Positions 42,777 to 51,632 are shown, counted from the stretch's first letter. The stretch is DNA of 64,000 bases from an uncultured Prevotellaceae bacterium (GCA_947176535.1 CAMWQU010000003.1:1-64000); one strand, 5' to 3'. Numbers and translations: made by a program. Notes: a model not told the origin generated them from the sequence alone.

Positions 42777-44693
42777 ATGACAGATTTCAAGGAACTGGGT
42801 CTCGGACAGGAACTGCTGCAGGCCATCGGAGAACAAGGTTACGAACATCCCATGCCCGTGCAGGAGGCGGTGATTCCGTGGTTACTGGGCAGCGAGACAA
42901 GAGACCTCGTGGCTCTGGCGCAGACGGGAACGGGCAAAACGGCGGCATACGGACTGCCGTTGCTGCAACTGCTGAGCGAAGCCCTGATGGCTGCCTCCCG
43001 CGAGGGCAAAGGCCTTTCGGGACGGCCGCAGATTCTCATCCTCAGCCCCACGCGTGAACTCTGTCTGCAAATAGCCGACGACCTGCAGGGCTTCGCCCGA
43101 TACCTGCCCGCCGTGCGCACACTGGCCGTATATGGCGGAGCGAACATTGAACCGCAGATTCGCGCCCTGAAGCATGGCGTGGACATCATCGTGGCCACAC
43201 CCGGACGACTGGTAGACCTGATGAAACGGAAGAAGGTGGCCGTGCTGGAGGACGTGCGCTATCTGGTGCTGGACGAGGCCGACGAAATGCTGTCGATGGG
43301 CTTTCAGGAAGACCTCGACACCATACTGGAGGGCGTGCCCGAGGAGCACCGCACGCTGCTGTTCTCGGCTACGATGAGCCGCGAAATCGAGCGCATCGCC
43401 CGGAAGTACCTCAAAGACAGTCACGAGATACAGATAGGTAGCCGCAACGAGGGTTCCGAAAACGTAAACCACGTCTACTACATGGTGCAGGCCAAGGACA
43501 AATATCCGGCCCTGAAGCGGGTAGTGGATTATTACCCGAAAATCTACGCCATCATCTTCTGCCGCACCCGCATGGAAACGCAGGAGGTGGCCGACTGGCT
43601 CATACGCGACGGCTACAACGCCGATGCCCTGCACGGCGAACTCAGCCAGCAGCAGCGCGACCTGACGATGCAGCGTTTCCGGCAGCACCGCACGCAGTTG
43701 CTCGTGGCCACGGATGTGGCGGCACGCGGACTGGACGTGAACGACCTGACGCACGTCATCAACTACGGATTGCCCGACGACGTGGAATACTACACCCACC
43801 GCAGCGGACGCACGGGACGGGCCGGAAAGAAGGGTACCTCGATAAGCATCGTGCACGTTCGCGAGAAGCATAAAATCCGACAGATAGAGCAGGTGATACA
43901 GAAGGAGTTCGTCCGTCAGTCGCTGCCCGAGCCGCGCGAAATCTGCGGAAAGCAGTTGTACCACGTCATCGACGAAATAGAACGCGTGGAGGTGGACGAG
44001 GAGCAGATTGCCTCGTTCATGGACGAAGTGCGGAAGCGTTGGGCATGGCTGGACAAGGAAGATTTGGTGAAGCGATTGGTGAGCCGCGAGTTCGGCCGCT
44101 TCCTCCGCTACTATGCCAATGCGCCGGAGATTGAGGAAGTGAGCACCGCATCCGCCAAGGGCGAGGGCCGCAAGGGGAAAGCCTCGGCACGCAAAGGCAG
44201 TGCGAAAGGAGTAGCCGAGGAGGGATATACCCGACTGTTCCTGTCGGTGAGCAAGATAGACGGTTTCTTTGCCAAGGAAATCATCAAACTGATTAACGAG
44301 AAAGTCAAGGGGCAGAAGGTGGAAATCGGCCGCATCGACCTCCTGAAAAACATTTCTTTCGTGGAGGTAGCCGAAGAAGATGCCGACCGCGTGCTGAAGG
44401 GACTGAAAGGCACCCGTGTGCGCGGCCGTGAAATCATTGTCGATAGGGCGGACAGTCCTAATCACACGGCCTCCCGGAAAGAGGAGAAACGCGACGGCAG
44501 AAAGTCCGGAAAGAAAGAAAAGAAAAAGGAGAAGTACCCCGTCAATTTCTTCGACGGGCAGGAGAAACCCAAGGAGAACAAAAAGAAACAGAAACCCAGT
44601 CGCGAGGAACGCGGATATACGGAGCCGCGCGGAAGGAAGTTTAAGAAGGAGGACTGGATGAAGTTCCTCCACCCCGAACGCAACGAGGAATAA
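42777..44693 (+). CDS. DEAD-box RNA helicase with DbpA-type RNA-binding domain
   Basis: A 638-residue ATP-dependent RNA helicase. Motifs in order: Q (HPMPVQEAVIP), I (AQTGTGKTA), Ia (PTRELCLQ), II (LDEADEML), III (FSATM), VI (HRSGRTGRAGK). RecA-like domains span about 10-370. A DbpA-like RNA recognition domain follows (about 475-555, GYTRLFLSVSKIDGFFAKEI), then a Lys/Arg-rich tail of about 80 residues. DbpA-type domains bind 23S rRNA, so a ribosome-assembly role is likely; cold-shock roles are also common. It has its own start region after palindrome copy 3, and 31 bp separate it from the peptidase gene. Confidence 0.93.
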   Translation: MTDFKELGLGQELLQAIGEQGYEHPMPVQEAVIPWLLGSETRDLVALAQTGTGKTAAYGLPLLQLLSEALMAASREGKGLSGRPQILILSPTRELCLQIADDLQGFARYLPAVRTLAVYGGANIEPQIRALKHGVDIIVATPGRLVDLMKRKKVAVLEDVRYLVLDEADEMLSMGFQEDLDTILEGVPEEHRTLLFSATMSREIERIARKYLKDSHEIQIGSRNEGSENVNHVYYMVQAKDKYPALKRVVDYYPKIYAIIFCRTRMETQEVADWLIRDGYNADALHGELSQQQRDLTMQRFRQHRTQLLVATDVAARGLDVNDLTHVINYGLPDDVEYYTHRSGRTGRAGKKGTSISIVHVREKHKIRQIEQVIQKEFVRQSLPEPREICGKQLYHVIDEIERVEVDEEQIASFMDEVRKRWAWLDKEDLVKRLVSREFGRFLRYYANAPEIEEVSTASAKGEGRKGKASARKGSAKGVAEEGYTRLFLSVSKIDGFFAKEIIKLINEKVKGQKVEIGRIDLLKNISFVEVAEEDADRVLKGLKGTRVRGREIIVDRADSPNHTASRKEEKRDGRKSGKKEKKKEKYPVNFFDGQEKPKENKKKQKPSREERGYTEPRGRKFKKEDWMKFLHPERNEE

Positions 44694-44724
44694 GAAGAAA
44701 CAGACGAAATCAACCTTTACAGCT

Positions 44725-46854
44725 ATGAAGAAAATATGTTTTGCTTTGCTGCTTCTGTGCAGCGTCGTGTCCCGTGCCGACGAAGGTATGTGGATGCTTA
44801 ACCGAATCGACCAACGCACGGCCGACATCATGAAGGGACTGGGATTGCAGCTCACTCCTCTGGAACTCTACAATCCCGAGGGAGAGAGCCTGAAAGACTG
44901 CGTGGTGGACTTCTGCGATTTCTGCTCCGGCGTGGTGGTGAGCCCCGAAGGACTGGTATTCACCAACCACCACTGCGGCTTCGGAGGCATACAGAAGCTC
45001 TCGACTCCCGAGGATGACATCCTGAAAAACGGTTTTGCGGCCAAGACGTATGAGGAGGAACGCCCCGTGGAAGGTTTCTTTGTCCGCTTCCTCGACCGCA
45101 CCGAGGAGTGTACCGGCCGTGTGATGCGGGCCATGAATGAAATCTACCTCAAGTACCCCGAAAAAGACCCGAAACAGCTCGACGCGCAGTATCTGGACAG
45201 CGTGATGAACGCCGTGGAGAAGGAATACAGCGAGGCGAATCCCGACCGCTACTGTCTCGTGAAGTCGTACTACACCGGAAATGCCTACTACGTCTCTCTG
45301 TACAAGGTCTACAACGACATCCGCCTTGTCTTCACCCCGACCCAGACGTTGGGTAAGTTCGGCGGCGACACGGACAACTGGATGTGGCCGCGACAGACGT
45401 GCGATTTCAGCGTCTTCCGCATCTATGCCGACAAGGACGGCAACCCGGCCGAGTACAGCCGCGACAACGTGCCCCTGAAAGCGAAACGCTATGCCCGCGT
45501 GAGCCTCGACGGCTTCCGGCCCGGCGACTACTGCATGACGGTGGGTTACCCCGGCAGCACCGACCGTTACCTCTCCAGTTACGGCATCCGCGAGCGGGTG
45601 GACGGCATCAACATTTCCATGATTGATGTGCGCGGACTGAAACAGAGCGTCTGGAAGCGTTGGATGGACAGCGACCGCGCCATTGCCATAAAATATGCCT
45701 CGAAGTTCGCTTCCAGCAGCAACTACTGGAAGAACTCCATCGGCATGAACAAGGCGGTGAAGGAACTGAACGTCGTCGGTCAGAAGCAGCAGTTGGAACA
45801 GGACATCCGCAACTGGTATGCTCAGGACGAGAGTCTTACCGCACGTTTCGGCACGATGTTCGGTGAGCTGGAGCAGGCCTATAACGGTCGCTTCGACACC
45901 ATGAAGGCTTACGGATTCTTCGCAGAAACGTTCCTGCGCGGCATCGAACTGGGCCGGGTAGCCGCCATACTGGACTCGAAACCCGACTCGGCGCAGATTG
46001 CCAAAACGCGCGAACAGTTGCAGACGTTCTACAAGGACTACGACGCACGGGTGGACGAGGAAACGATGGCCGTCCTGCTCGACAACTACCGTCAGAAAGT
46101 CGGCAAGGACTATCTGCCCTCGTTCTACAAGGACATCGACAGCCTCTTCAAGGGCGACACCAAGGCGTATGCCCGCGACATTTTCAGCCGCACCGCACTT
46201 ACCGACATCGCTTGTCTGAACCGCATCGTGGCCGACAGCACGCTGCGCGACACCGACCCGATGTTCGGTTACTACAATAGCATGACCGACTTTTATAAGG
46301 AAATGATGAAGCACGTTCTCGACGGACGGCAGACCATCAGCTACAACGAACACATGCTGACTCAGGCCATTTTGGAGCGTGACCAAGAGACACCGCACTA
46401 CAGCGACGCAAACTTCACCCTGCGCCTCTCTTACGGCTTCATTCAAGACTACACGGCCGGCGAGCAGCATTTCGACTACTACACCAATGCACAGAGCTTG
46501 CTCGACAAGGCTGCCCGTCAGCAGGAGATTGAGGATTACAAACTGGAGGAAGACATCATCAGTCTCATCCGGAAGCAGGACTTCGGACGCTACGCAGACC
46601 CGCAGACCAAAGACCTCCATCTCTGCTTCCTGTCCAACAACGACATCACGGGCGGTAACTCCGGCAGCCCCATGTTCAACGGACGCGGCGAGCTCATCGG
46701 ACTGGCGTTCGATGGCAACTGGGAGGCCATGTCGGGAGACATCACTTTCAATCCCGAACTCCAGCGCTGCATCGGCGTAGACATTCGCTTCGTGCTCTAC
46801 CTCATCGACAAATGGGGCCACGCAGACCGCCTGATTAAGGAGATGGGGCTGTAA
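44725..46854 (+). CDS. S46 dipeptidyl-peptidase, DPP7-like
   Basis: A 709-residue periplasmic serine peptidase with signal peptide MKKICFALLLLCSVVSRA. The chymotrypsin-type triad is split across the protein: His in FTNHHCGFGG (His82/83), Ser646 in TGGNSGSP, and an Asp between. The S1-pocket position after AFD is Gly664 (LAFDGNWE); family knowledge places Gly here in DPP7 (hydrophobic P1) and Arg in DPP11 (Asp/Glu P1), so DPP7-type specificity is predicted. It removes dipeptides from the N-terminus of imported peptides, for amino-acid nutrition. A strong terminator follows. Confidence 0.92.
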   Translation: MKKICFALLLLCSVVSRADEGMWMLNRIDQRTADIMKGLGLQLTPLELYNPEGESLKDCVVDFCDFCSGVVVSPEGLVFTNHHCGFGGIQKLSTPEDDILKNGFAAKTYEEERPVEGFFVRFLDRTEECTGRVMRAMNEIYLKYPEKDPKQLDAQYLDSVMNAVEKEYSEANPDRYCLVKSYYTGNAYYVSLYKVYNDIRLVFTPTQTLGKFGGDTDNWMWPRQTCDFSVFRIYADKDGNPAEYSRDNVPLKAKRYARVSLDGFRPGDYCMTVGYPGSTDRYLSSYGIRERVDGINISMIDVRGLKQSVWKRWMDSDRAIAIKYASKFASSSNYWKNSIGMNKAVKELNVVGQKQQLEQDIRNWYAQDESLTARFGTMFGELEQAYNGRFDTMKAYGFFAETFLRGIELGRVAAILDSKPDSAQIAKTREQLQTFYKDYDARVDEETMAVLLDNYRQKVGKDYLPSFYKDIDSLFKGDTKAYARDIFSRTALTDIACLNRIVADSTLRDTDPMFGYYNSMTDFYKEMMKHVLDGRQTISYNEHMLTQAILERDQETPHYSDANFTLRLSYGFIQDYTAGEQHFDYYTNAQSLLDKAARQQEIEDYKLEEDIISLIRKQDFGRYADPQTKDLHLCFLSNNDITGGNSGSPMFNGRGELIGLAFDGNWEAMSGDITFNPELQRCIGVDIRFVLYLIDKWGHADRLIKEMGL

Positions 46855-46916
46855 GAATATGCCGAAGCGAGCTGTCGCTCTTTAACAGTCCACAGTCGTA
46901 AACCGACAACTAACAT

Positions 46917-46959
46917 ATCGCCGTGTCTGACTTATCCAGTCAGGCACGGCGATATTTTT
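46917..46959 (+). terminator. Rho-independent terminator of the S46 peptidase gene
   Basis: ATCGCCGTGTCTGAC (46917-46931) pairs with GTCAGGCACGGCGAT (46939-46953) with one G-T pair, loop TTATCCA, followed by ATTTTTA. It separates the peptidase gene from hipBA. Confidence 0.9.
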
Positions 46960-46995
46960 ATGGGAAAATCCGTAAACGTGCATAAACTTCCCTCC

Positions 46996-47019
46996 TAATA
47001 GTTGCTAATTAAACTATTA
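46996..47019. promoter_or_regulatory. HipB operator 1 (palindrome)
   Basis: TAATAGTT, 8-nt spacer, AACTATTA: a perfect 8-8-8 palindrome. It covers the -33 element (GTTG at 47001-47004) and most of the spacer of the hipBA promoter, so a bound repressor would block polymerase. The layout resembles the N8-spaced HipB operators of E. coli with different half-sites. Confidence 0.7.
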
Positions 47020-47031
47020 TCACTATATTTA
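47001..47031 (+). promoter_or_regulatory. hipBA promoter
   Basis: GTTG (47001-47004), a 19-nt spacer and TATATTTA (47024-47031, one mismatch from TAnnTTTG). It is framed by two copies of the same operator, and the transcript would start about 20 nt before the hipB ATG. Confidence 0.65.
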
Positions 47032-47036
47032 CAGCG

Positions 47037-47060
47037 TAATAGTTCATAATACAACTCTTA
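47037..47060. promoter_or_regulatory. HipB operator 2 (near-perfect palindrome)
   Basis: TAATAGTT, 8-nt spacer, AACTCTTA; one mismatch from operator 1. It begins 41 bp after operator 1, about four helical turns, and its last base is the A of the hipB start codon, so it would cover the transcription start and the translation start. Confidence 0.65.
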
Positions 47061-47407
47061 TGAATGACATATACGTATTGGCAGACACGATGATTCAGCA
47101 GCGCATCGGCAACAAATTGAAGGCTACCCGCCTCAAGCAGAATATAACTCAACAGAGTTTGGCCGAATCCGCAGAAGTCTCGTTGTCCACCGTGAAGAAA
47201 ATCGAGAACGGCGAGATTAGTTCGTTCGGTTCCCTGCTCCGCCTCCTGCGAATACTCGGCAAACTGGATGCCCTTCAATCGTTGGTCGAGGAGGAACCGT
47301 TAAGTCCCAACGAATACTACAATCAGGTTCACGCCGCACAAAAGAAAGCGCGCAAACGCGCCGTCGGACGCATACCCCATAAAAGCAAGGAGGAGTCGGA
47401 ATGGTAG
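47060..47407 (+). CDS. hipB: HipB-like antitoxin, XRE family
   Basis: A 115-residue DNA-binding antitoxin. An XRE helix-turn-helix spans residues ~15-70 (KLKATRLKQNITQQSLAESA, LSTVKKIENGE); the rest is a basic tail (QKKARKRAVGRIP). It should bind the two palindromes in its own promoter and neutralise HipA by complex formation. Its stop overlaps the hipA start by 7 bp (47401-47407), as usual for toxin-antitoxin pairs. The ATG itself is the end of operator 2. Confidence 0.9.
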   Translation: MNDIYVLADTMIQQRIGNKLKATRLKQNITQQSLAESAEVSLSTVKKIENGEISSFGSLLRLLRILGKLDALQSLVEEEPLSPNEYYNQVHAAQKKARKRAVGRIPHKSKEESEW

Positions 47408-48681
47408 ACGTTGCCAAAGTCAGTATGTTCGGAAGGCCGGTCGGCACATTCCGATGGGACGCCAACCGCGATGTTGCCCTGTTTGAATACGCTCCGGAAT
47501 TCATCGGCAGAGGTATTGAGCCTGCTCCACTGATGATGCCGGTACGGCCGGGTCGTGTCTATTCGTTCGGGAACATCGGCAATGAAACATTCCGAGGATT
47601 ACCCGGCATGTTGGCGGATTCGCTCCCGGACACCTACGGCCGCGCCCTGTTCGACCGCTGGCTGTCGCTTACCGGCCGGACAAGCAGCAACCCGATTGAG
47701 ACCTTGTGCTTTCTCGGCAAGAGGTGCATGGGAGCCCTGGAATTTGAACCGGCCATGGAAGTCCCGTACGACCCCAGTTTTCGGTTTGAGCTCGAAGCCC
47801 TTGTCGATGTGGCCAAAGAGGCATTGAACGAGAAGGAAGGCTTCGGAGTGAACCTCGACAATGACAGAAAAGCAGCCATCGCAGAGATTGTACGGCTCGG
47901 AACCTCTGCCGGCGGACAGCGTGCCAAAGCCATCATCGCGTACAACAAAACGACGGGGGAAGTCCGCTCGGGGCAGGTGGATGCACCCGAAGGGTTCGAC
48001 TATTACATCATCAAACTGGACGGCGTATCGGCAACAGCGGGATTCAGAGAGACGGACAACTTCGGCCGCCTCGAATACTCTTTCTCACAATTAGTCAGAA
48101 AGTGCGGCATCGAGATGACCGACTGCCTATTGAAAGAAGAGAACGGCCGGGCGCATTTCATGACGAAACGCTTCGACAGGCCCAACGGGAGGAAGCGACA
48201 CATGCAGACGCTGTGCGGAATTGCACATTACGATTACAGACTCCACCGGGCCTACTCCTACGAACAGGCTTTCGACGTGATGCGGGCTCTCCGCTTGCCT
48301 TATCCGCAGGCCAAGGAGTTGTTCCGGAGAATGGTGTTCAACGTCGTTGTCCGCAATCAGGATGACCACACAAAGAACATTTCTTTCCTGATGGACGAGG
48401 GCGGCAAATGGAGATTATCCCCGGCGTATGACATGGGGTATGCCTACAACCCCAACGGCGGTTGGACGGCAACACACCAGATGTCAATCAACGGCAAATT
48501 CGACAACATCACCCGCACGGACTTGCTGGAATGCGCCAAACGCAATAGCATCAGGGAGGCCTCCCTCATCGTGGATGAAATCTGTGAAATAGCCTCCGGC
48601 TGGCCGGCCATCGCCGCAGCATGCGAGGTACCGCAGGAGATGATACGCCAAATAGCCTCGAACATGAGGCTGTCCCTATGA
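47401..48681 (+). CDS. hipA: HipA-type serine/threonine kinase toxin
   Basis: A 426-residue kinase of the HipA family. N-terminal domain (couple_hipA type) to about residue 110, ATP-binding part around GTSAGGQRAKAIIAYN (about 157-172), catalytic loop NQDDHTKNISFL (about 315-326) with the Asp base, and the metal motif LSPAYDM (about 338-344). HipA of E. coli phosphorylates glutamyl-tRNA synthetase and slows growth, aiding persistence; the target of this one is not known. Full length and catalytically intact. Followed by palindrome copy 4. Confidence 0.92.
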   Translation: MVDVAKVSMFGRPVGTFRWDANRDVALFEYAPEFIGRGIEPAPLMMPVRPGRVYSFGNIGNETFRGLPGMLADSLPDTYGRALFDRWLSLTGRTSSNPIETLCFLGKRCMGALEFEPAMEVPYDPSFRFELEALVDVAKEALNEKEGFGVNLDNDRKAAIAEIVRLGTSAGGQRAKAIIAYNKTTGEVRSGQVDAPEGFDYYIIKLDGVSATAGFRETDNFGRLEYSFSQLVRKCGIEMTDCLLKEENGRAHFMTKRFDRPNGRKRHMQTLCGIAHYDYRLHRAYSYEQAFDVMRALRLPYPQAKELFRRMVFNVVVRNQDDHTKNISFLMDEGGKWRLSPAYDMGYAYNPNGGWTATHQMSINGKFDNITRTDLLECAKRNSIREASLIVDEICEIASGWPAIAAACEVPQEMIRQIASNMRLSL

Positions 48682-48735
48682 CGGAAACAGACGCGGAAAG
48701 CATTTTCTTATGCCTCCCTCCCCACATGGACTTTA

Positions 48736-48801
48736 TTATTCGGAGGCGACCGGTTAATTATTCGCTCACCTTTGAATAATTAACCGGTCGCCTCCGAATA
48801 A
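48736..48801 (+). repeat. 66-bp palindromic element, copy 4
   Basis: Perfect 28-bp arms (48736-48763 and 48774-48801) and the common loop GCTCACCTTT. Compared with copy 1 the arm reads CGGAGG instead of CAGAGG and the opposite arm CCTCCG instead of CCTCTG, a compensatory change. It lies between two converging genes, where it may end transcription on both sides. Flank GGACTTTA / GAAGTC extends the symmetry. Confidence 0.95.
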
Positions 48802-48852
48802 CGAAGTCTTCCGTAGGTTCCGGATTCATCTTTTGCTGAATCCGGGGTGGAG

Positions 48853-50313
48853 TTACTGTCTTTTCTCGGTTACATAAATATAGCCGAGGAAAAGAAGTAT
48901 GAGGGATGTGTTGAGCGACAGACGGAGGGAAAGATTCCACGACGACGTGAGACACATGAGGACATAGAAGAGTACGGCGATGAACACATAGGCGGCAATG
49001 CTCTTCATGGGATAGGGAATGGGATTCTTCCTCTGCCCCACAAAGTACGAGAGCACCATGGCGGTGCCGTAACCCGCTACCCCGCCCCACGCGCAGGCCA
49101 TGTAGCCGTAGGCGGGAATGAAACAGTAATTGACCAACAGCAGCACGGAACAGCCTATCAGGGAGAAACAGGCTCCGTAAATCGTCCGGTCAATCAGCTT
49201 GTACCAGAACGAGAGGTTGAAATAGATACCCATCATGATTTCGGCCACCATGACAATGGGCACCACCACGATACCCTCGCGATAGCCCTTGCCGATGATG
49301 AGTTGCAGCACGTCGATATACCCCATCACGCAGAGGAAAGCCAGCAGGGTAAAGATGATGAAATACTTCATGGCCAAGGCGTAGTACTCGTTCTTGTCAC
49401 GGTCTTTGGCTTTGGCAAAAACGATGGGTTCGTAGGCGTAGCGGAAGGCCTGCGTTATCATGGCCATAATCATGGCTATCTTCGTGCAACTGCCGTAGAT
49501 GCCCAACTGCACATTGGCCTCGGCCTTGTCGGGATAGACAAGCGGGAAAATGATTTTGTCGGCCACCTGATTCAGGATGCCCGCAATGCCCAGCACCAGT
49601 ATGGGCCACGAGTAGGAAAGCATCCGCCGCAGAAGAGCCCGGTCGAAATTCCAGTGTATCCGAAGCAGGTCGGGGATGAAAAACAGGGAGATGAGACCGG
49701 TGCAGACCAGATTGATGGCAAAGACGTAGAAGACGCTCGTCTTGCCGAGCACAACGAAGTAAAGCAGGTTGAGCCCGATGTTGAAAGCTATAAACAGGAG
49801 TTTGAGCGAGGCAAAACGGACGGCACGCTTCTGGAACCGCAGATAGCAGAACGGCAGGGCCTGCAGGGCATCCATGGCCACAACGACCGCCATTATCCGG
49901 AGGTATTCGGGATGCTCGGCATACCCGAGGGCGGCGGATATGGGGGTAATGAAACTAAAGACGAGCAGCAGGAACAGGGCCGTGAGCGAGCCTATCAGGG
50001 CGAAACTGGTCGTGAAAACCGTTCCTTCCCATACTTTGGGATTCTCTACTCTCCGCACCGCGAGGGAGGCATCATTGGCATAGCGGAAGAACGTGGTCTC
50101 GAAGCCGAAAGTGAGCAGCACCATAATGAGCGCGGTATAGGCGTAGACGTTGGTCGATATGCCGTAATCGCCCGACTGGGTGGGCATATAGTGCGTGTAG
50201 AGGGGAACGAGCAGGTAGTTGAGAAAACGTCCCACGATGCTGCTCATACCATAGACAACAGTGTCCTTAAAGAGGCTTTTGAATTTTGCCGGAGTTTCTA
50301 TTTTTATACGCAT
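48853..50313 (-). CDS. Polysaccharide flippase, second copy in the window
   Basis: A 486-residue MOP-superfamily membrane protein with about 14 helices (YGMSSIVGRFLNYLLVPLYT at the start is the typical first helix). It resembles the family of lipopolysaccharide or exopolysaccharide exporters common as single genes in Bacteroidales, and is not closely similar to the wzx at the left end. It is followed (upstream on the same strand, 57 bp) by the SpmA-SpmB fusion gene and may share its transcript. Substrate is unknown; being outside the capsule locus it may serve a conserved surface glycan. Confidence 0.87.
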   Translation of the reverse strand: MRIKIETPAKFKSLFKDTVVYGMSSIVGRFLNYLLVPLYTHYMPTQSGDYGISTNVYAYTALIMVLLTFGFETTFFRYANDASLAVRRVENPKVWEGTVFTTSFALIGSLTALFLLLVFSFITPISAALGYAEHPEYLRIMAVVVAMDALQALPFCYLRFQKRAVRFASLKLLFIAFNIGLNLLYFVVLGKTSVFYVFAINLVCTGLISLFFIPDLLRIHWNFDRALLRRMLSYSWPILVLGIAGILNQVADKIIFPLVYPDKAEANVQLGIYGSCTKIAMIMAMITQAFRYAYEPIVFAKAKDRDKNEYYALAMKYFIIFTLLAFLCVMGYIDVLQLIIGKGYREGIVVVPIVMVAEIMMGIYFNLSFWYKLIDRTIYGACFSLIGCSVLLLVNYCFIPAYGYMACAWGGVAGYGTAMVLSYFVGQRKNPIPYPMKSIAAYVFIAVLFYVLMCLTSSWNLSLRLSLNTSLILLFLGYIYVTEKRQ

Positions 50314-50370
50314 TGCTTCAGATATTATTTCGGTGGTTACTATAAGATATATAAGGATTTTACTTCTTGC

Positions 50371-51600
50371 TCAATAGAAAAACAAGTAGGCCACGACGAT
50401 GGCCGCAACAACGCCCACAAGGTCGGTGAGCAGACCGGCGGTGACGGCATGGCGCGTGTTGTGCACACCTACCGAACCGAAATAGACGGCGAGGATGTAG
50501 AACGTGGTATCGGTGGCACCCTGAAAGATGCACGACAGGCGACCGACAAACGAGTCGGCACCATAGGTGCTCATGGCATCCACCATCATGCCGCGCGCAC
50601 CGCTGCCACTCAGCGGTTTCATCAGTGCCGTGGGCAAGGCTCCCACAAAGTCGGCATTGAGGCCCGCAAGTCTGAACCCTTTCTCTATGCCGCCAATCAG
50701 CACATCCATAGCCCCCGAGGCACGGAATATGCCGATGGCCACAAGTATGGCCACCAAGTAAGGGATGATGCGCACGGCGGTCTCGAAGCCTCCCTTCGCG
50801 CCTTCGATGAAGGCTTCGTAGACGTTCACCCGCTTGCGGACTCCGGCCACGATGAAAGCCACGATAATGCCGAACAGGAGTACATTGGCCACGGTGGTGC
50901 TCCAGAGGTTCATATCCTCCCGGCTGAGCCGTGAGGCGCAGAAAGCCATGCCGCTCACCAACAGGCAGAGGGCGAGCAGGGTGCCCACGATGGCGCGGTT
51001 GAAAAGATTGATACGCTGATAGATACTGGTGATGATGATGCCGGCCATGGTGGCGATGGTTGTGGCCAGAAGGATAGGAATGAAGACGTCCGTCGGCTGT
51101 GCGGCTCCCATCTGCGCCCGGTAGACGAGAATGGAGACCGGAACAAGCGTCAGACCGCTCGTGTTCAGGACAAGGAACATAATCATGGCATTCGTGGCCC
51201 GTTCCTTGTGCGGGTTCAGTTCCTGCATGCCCTCCATGGCCTTCAGACCGAGCGGTGTGGCGGCATTGTCGAGGCCAAGCATATTGGCACCTAAATTCAT
51301 GAAGATGTGCCCGAACACGGGATGCCCTTCGGGTATCTCGGGAAAGAGACGGCGAAAAAGCGGATTGAGCGCACGCGCCAGTGCATGGACAAGTCCTCCC
51401 TTTTCACCGATTTTCATGATGCCCATCCACAAGGCCAGCGTGCCTGTCAGGCCCAGGGAAATGTCGAACGCCGTTTTTGACGACGCGAATGTCGATTCGA
51501 TAATGGCGGGAAACACTTCGGTGTTGCCCATGCACAACTGTACGGTGGCGATGACAAAGGCCACAAGGATAAAACTTATCCAGATGTAGTTTAGAACCAT
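50371..51600 (-). CDS. SpmA-SpmB fusion, nucleoside-recognition (Gate) membrane protein
   Basis: A 409-residue inner-membrane protein from the ATG at 51600 (a start 10 codons earlier would lie in the promoter). Two Gate/nucleoside-recognition domains: the first around NLGANMLGLDNAATPLGLKA (SpmA signature), the second around ALPTALMKPLSGSGARGMM and IFQGATDTTFYILAVYFGSV (SpmB signature). In spore formers these are two proteins; the fused form is usual in Bacteroidetes. Function is unproven; a transporter or exporter role is suspected. A -7 TATCTTTG lies ~20 bp upstream. Confidence 0.9.
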   Translation of the reverse strand: MVLNYIWISFILVAFVIATVQLCMGNTEVFPAIIESTFASSKTAFDISLGLTGTLALWMGIMKIGEKGGLVHALARALNPLFRRLFPEIPEGHPVFGHIFMNLGANMLGLDNAATPLGLKAMEGMQELNPHKERATNAMIMFLVLNTSGLTLVPVSILVYRAQMGAAQPTDVFIPILLATTIATMAGIIITSIYQRINLFNRAIVGTLLALCLLVSGMAFCASRLSREDMNLWSTTVANVLLFGIIVAFIVAGVRKRVNVYEAFIEGAKGGFETAVRIIPYLVAILVAIGIFRASGAMDVLIGGIEKGFRLAGLNADFVGALPTALMKPLSGSGARGMMVDAMSTYGADSFVGRLSCIFQGATDTTFYILAVYFGSVGVHNTRHAVTAGLLTDLVGVVAAIVVAYLFFY

Positions 51601-51619
51601 ATAGACGATTGTTGCGTCG

Positions 51620-51627
51620 CAAAGATA
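51620..51627 (-). promoter_or_regulatory. -7 element of the SpmA-SpmB gene
   Basis: TATCTTTG on the minus strand, exact consensus, 19 bp before the ATG at 51600. It abuts the terminator of the upstream gene, so no sequence is wasted between the two units. Confidence 0.65.
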
Positions 51628-51632
51628 CAAAA

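Noticed and set aside
42882-46821. Two long minus-strand frames opposite the helicase and the S46 peptidase
   Set aside because: They overlap well-supported genes and have no recognisable family.
12743-48801. Simple rho-independent terminators as full explanation of the 66-bp palindromes
   Set aside because: Two copies lie between divergent genes, there is no T-run, and the loop and orientation are conserved beyond what a terminator needs.
48847-50934. A 695-codon plus-strand frame opposite the flippase
   Set aside because: Very His/Gly/Glu-rich antisense shadow of hydrophobic codons.
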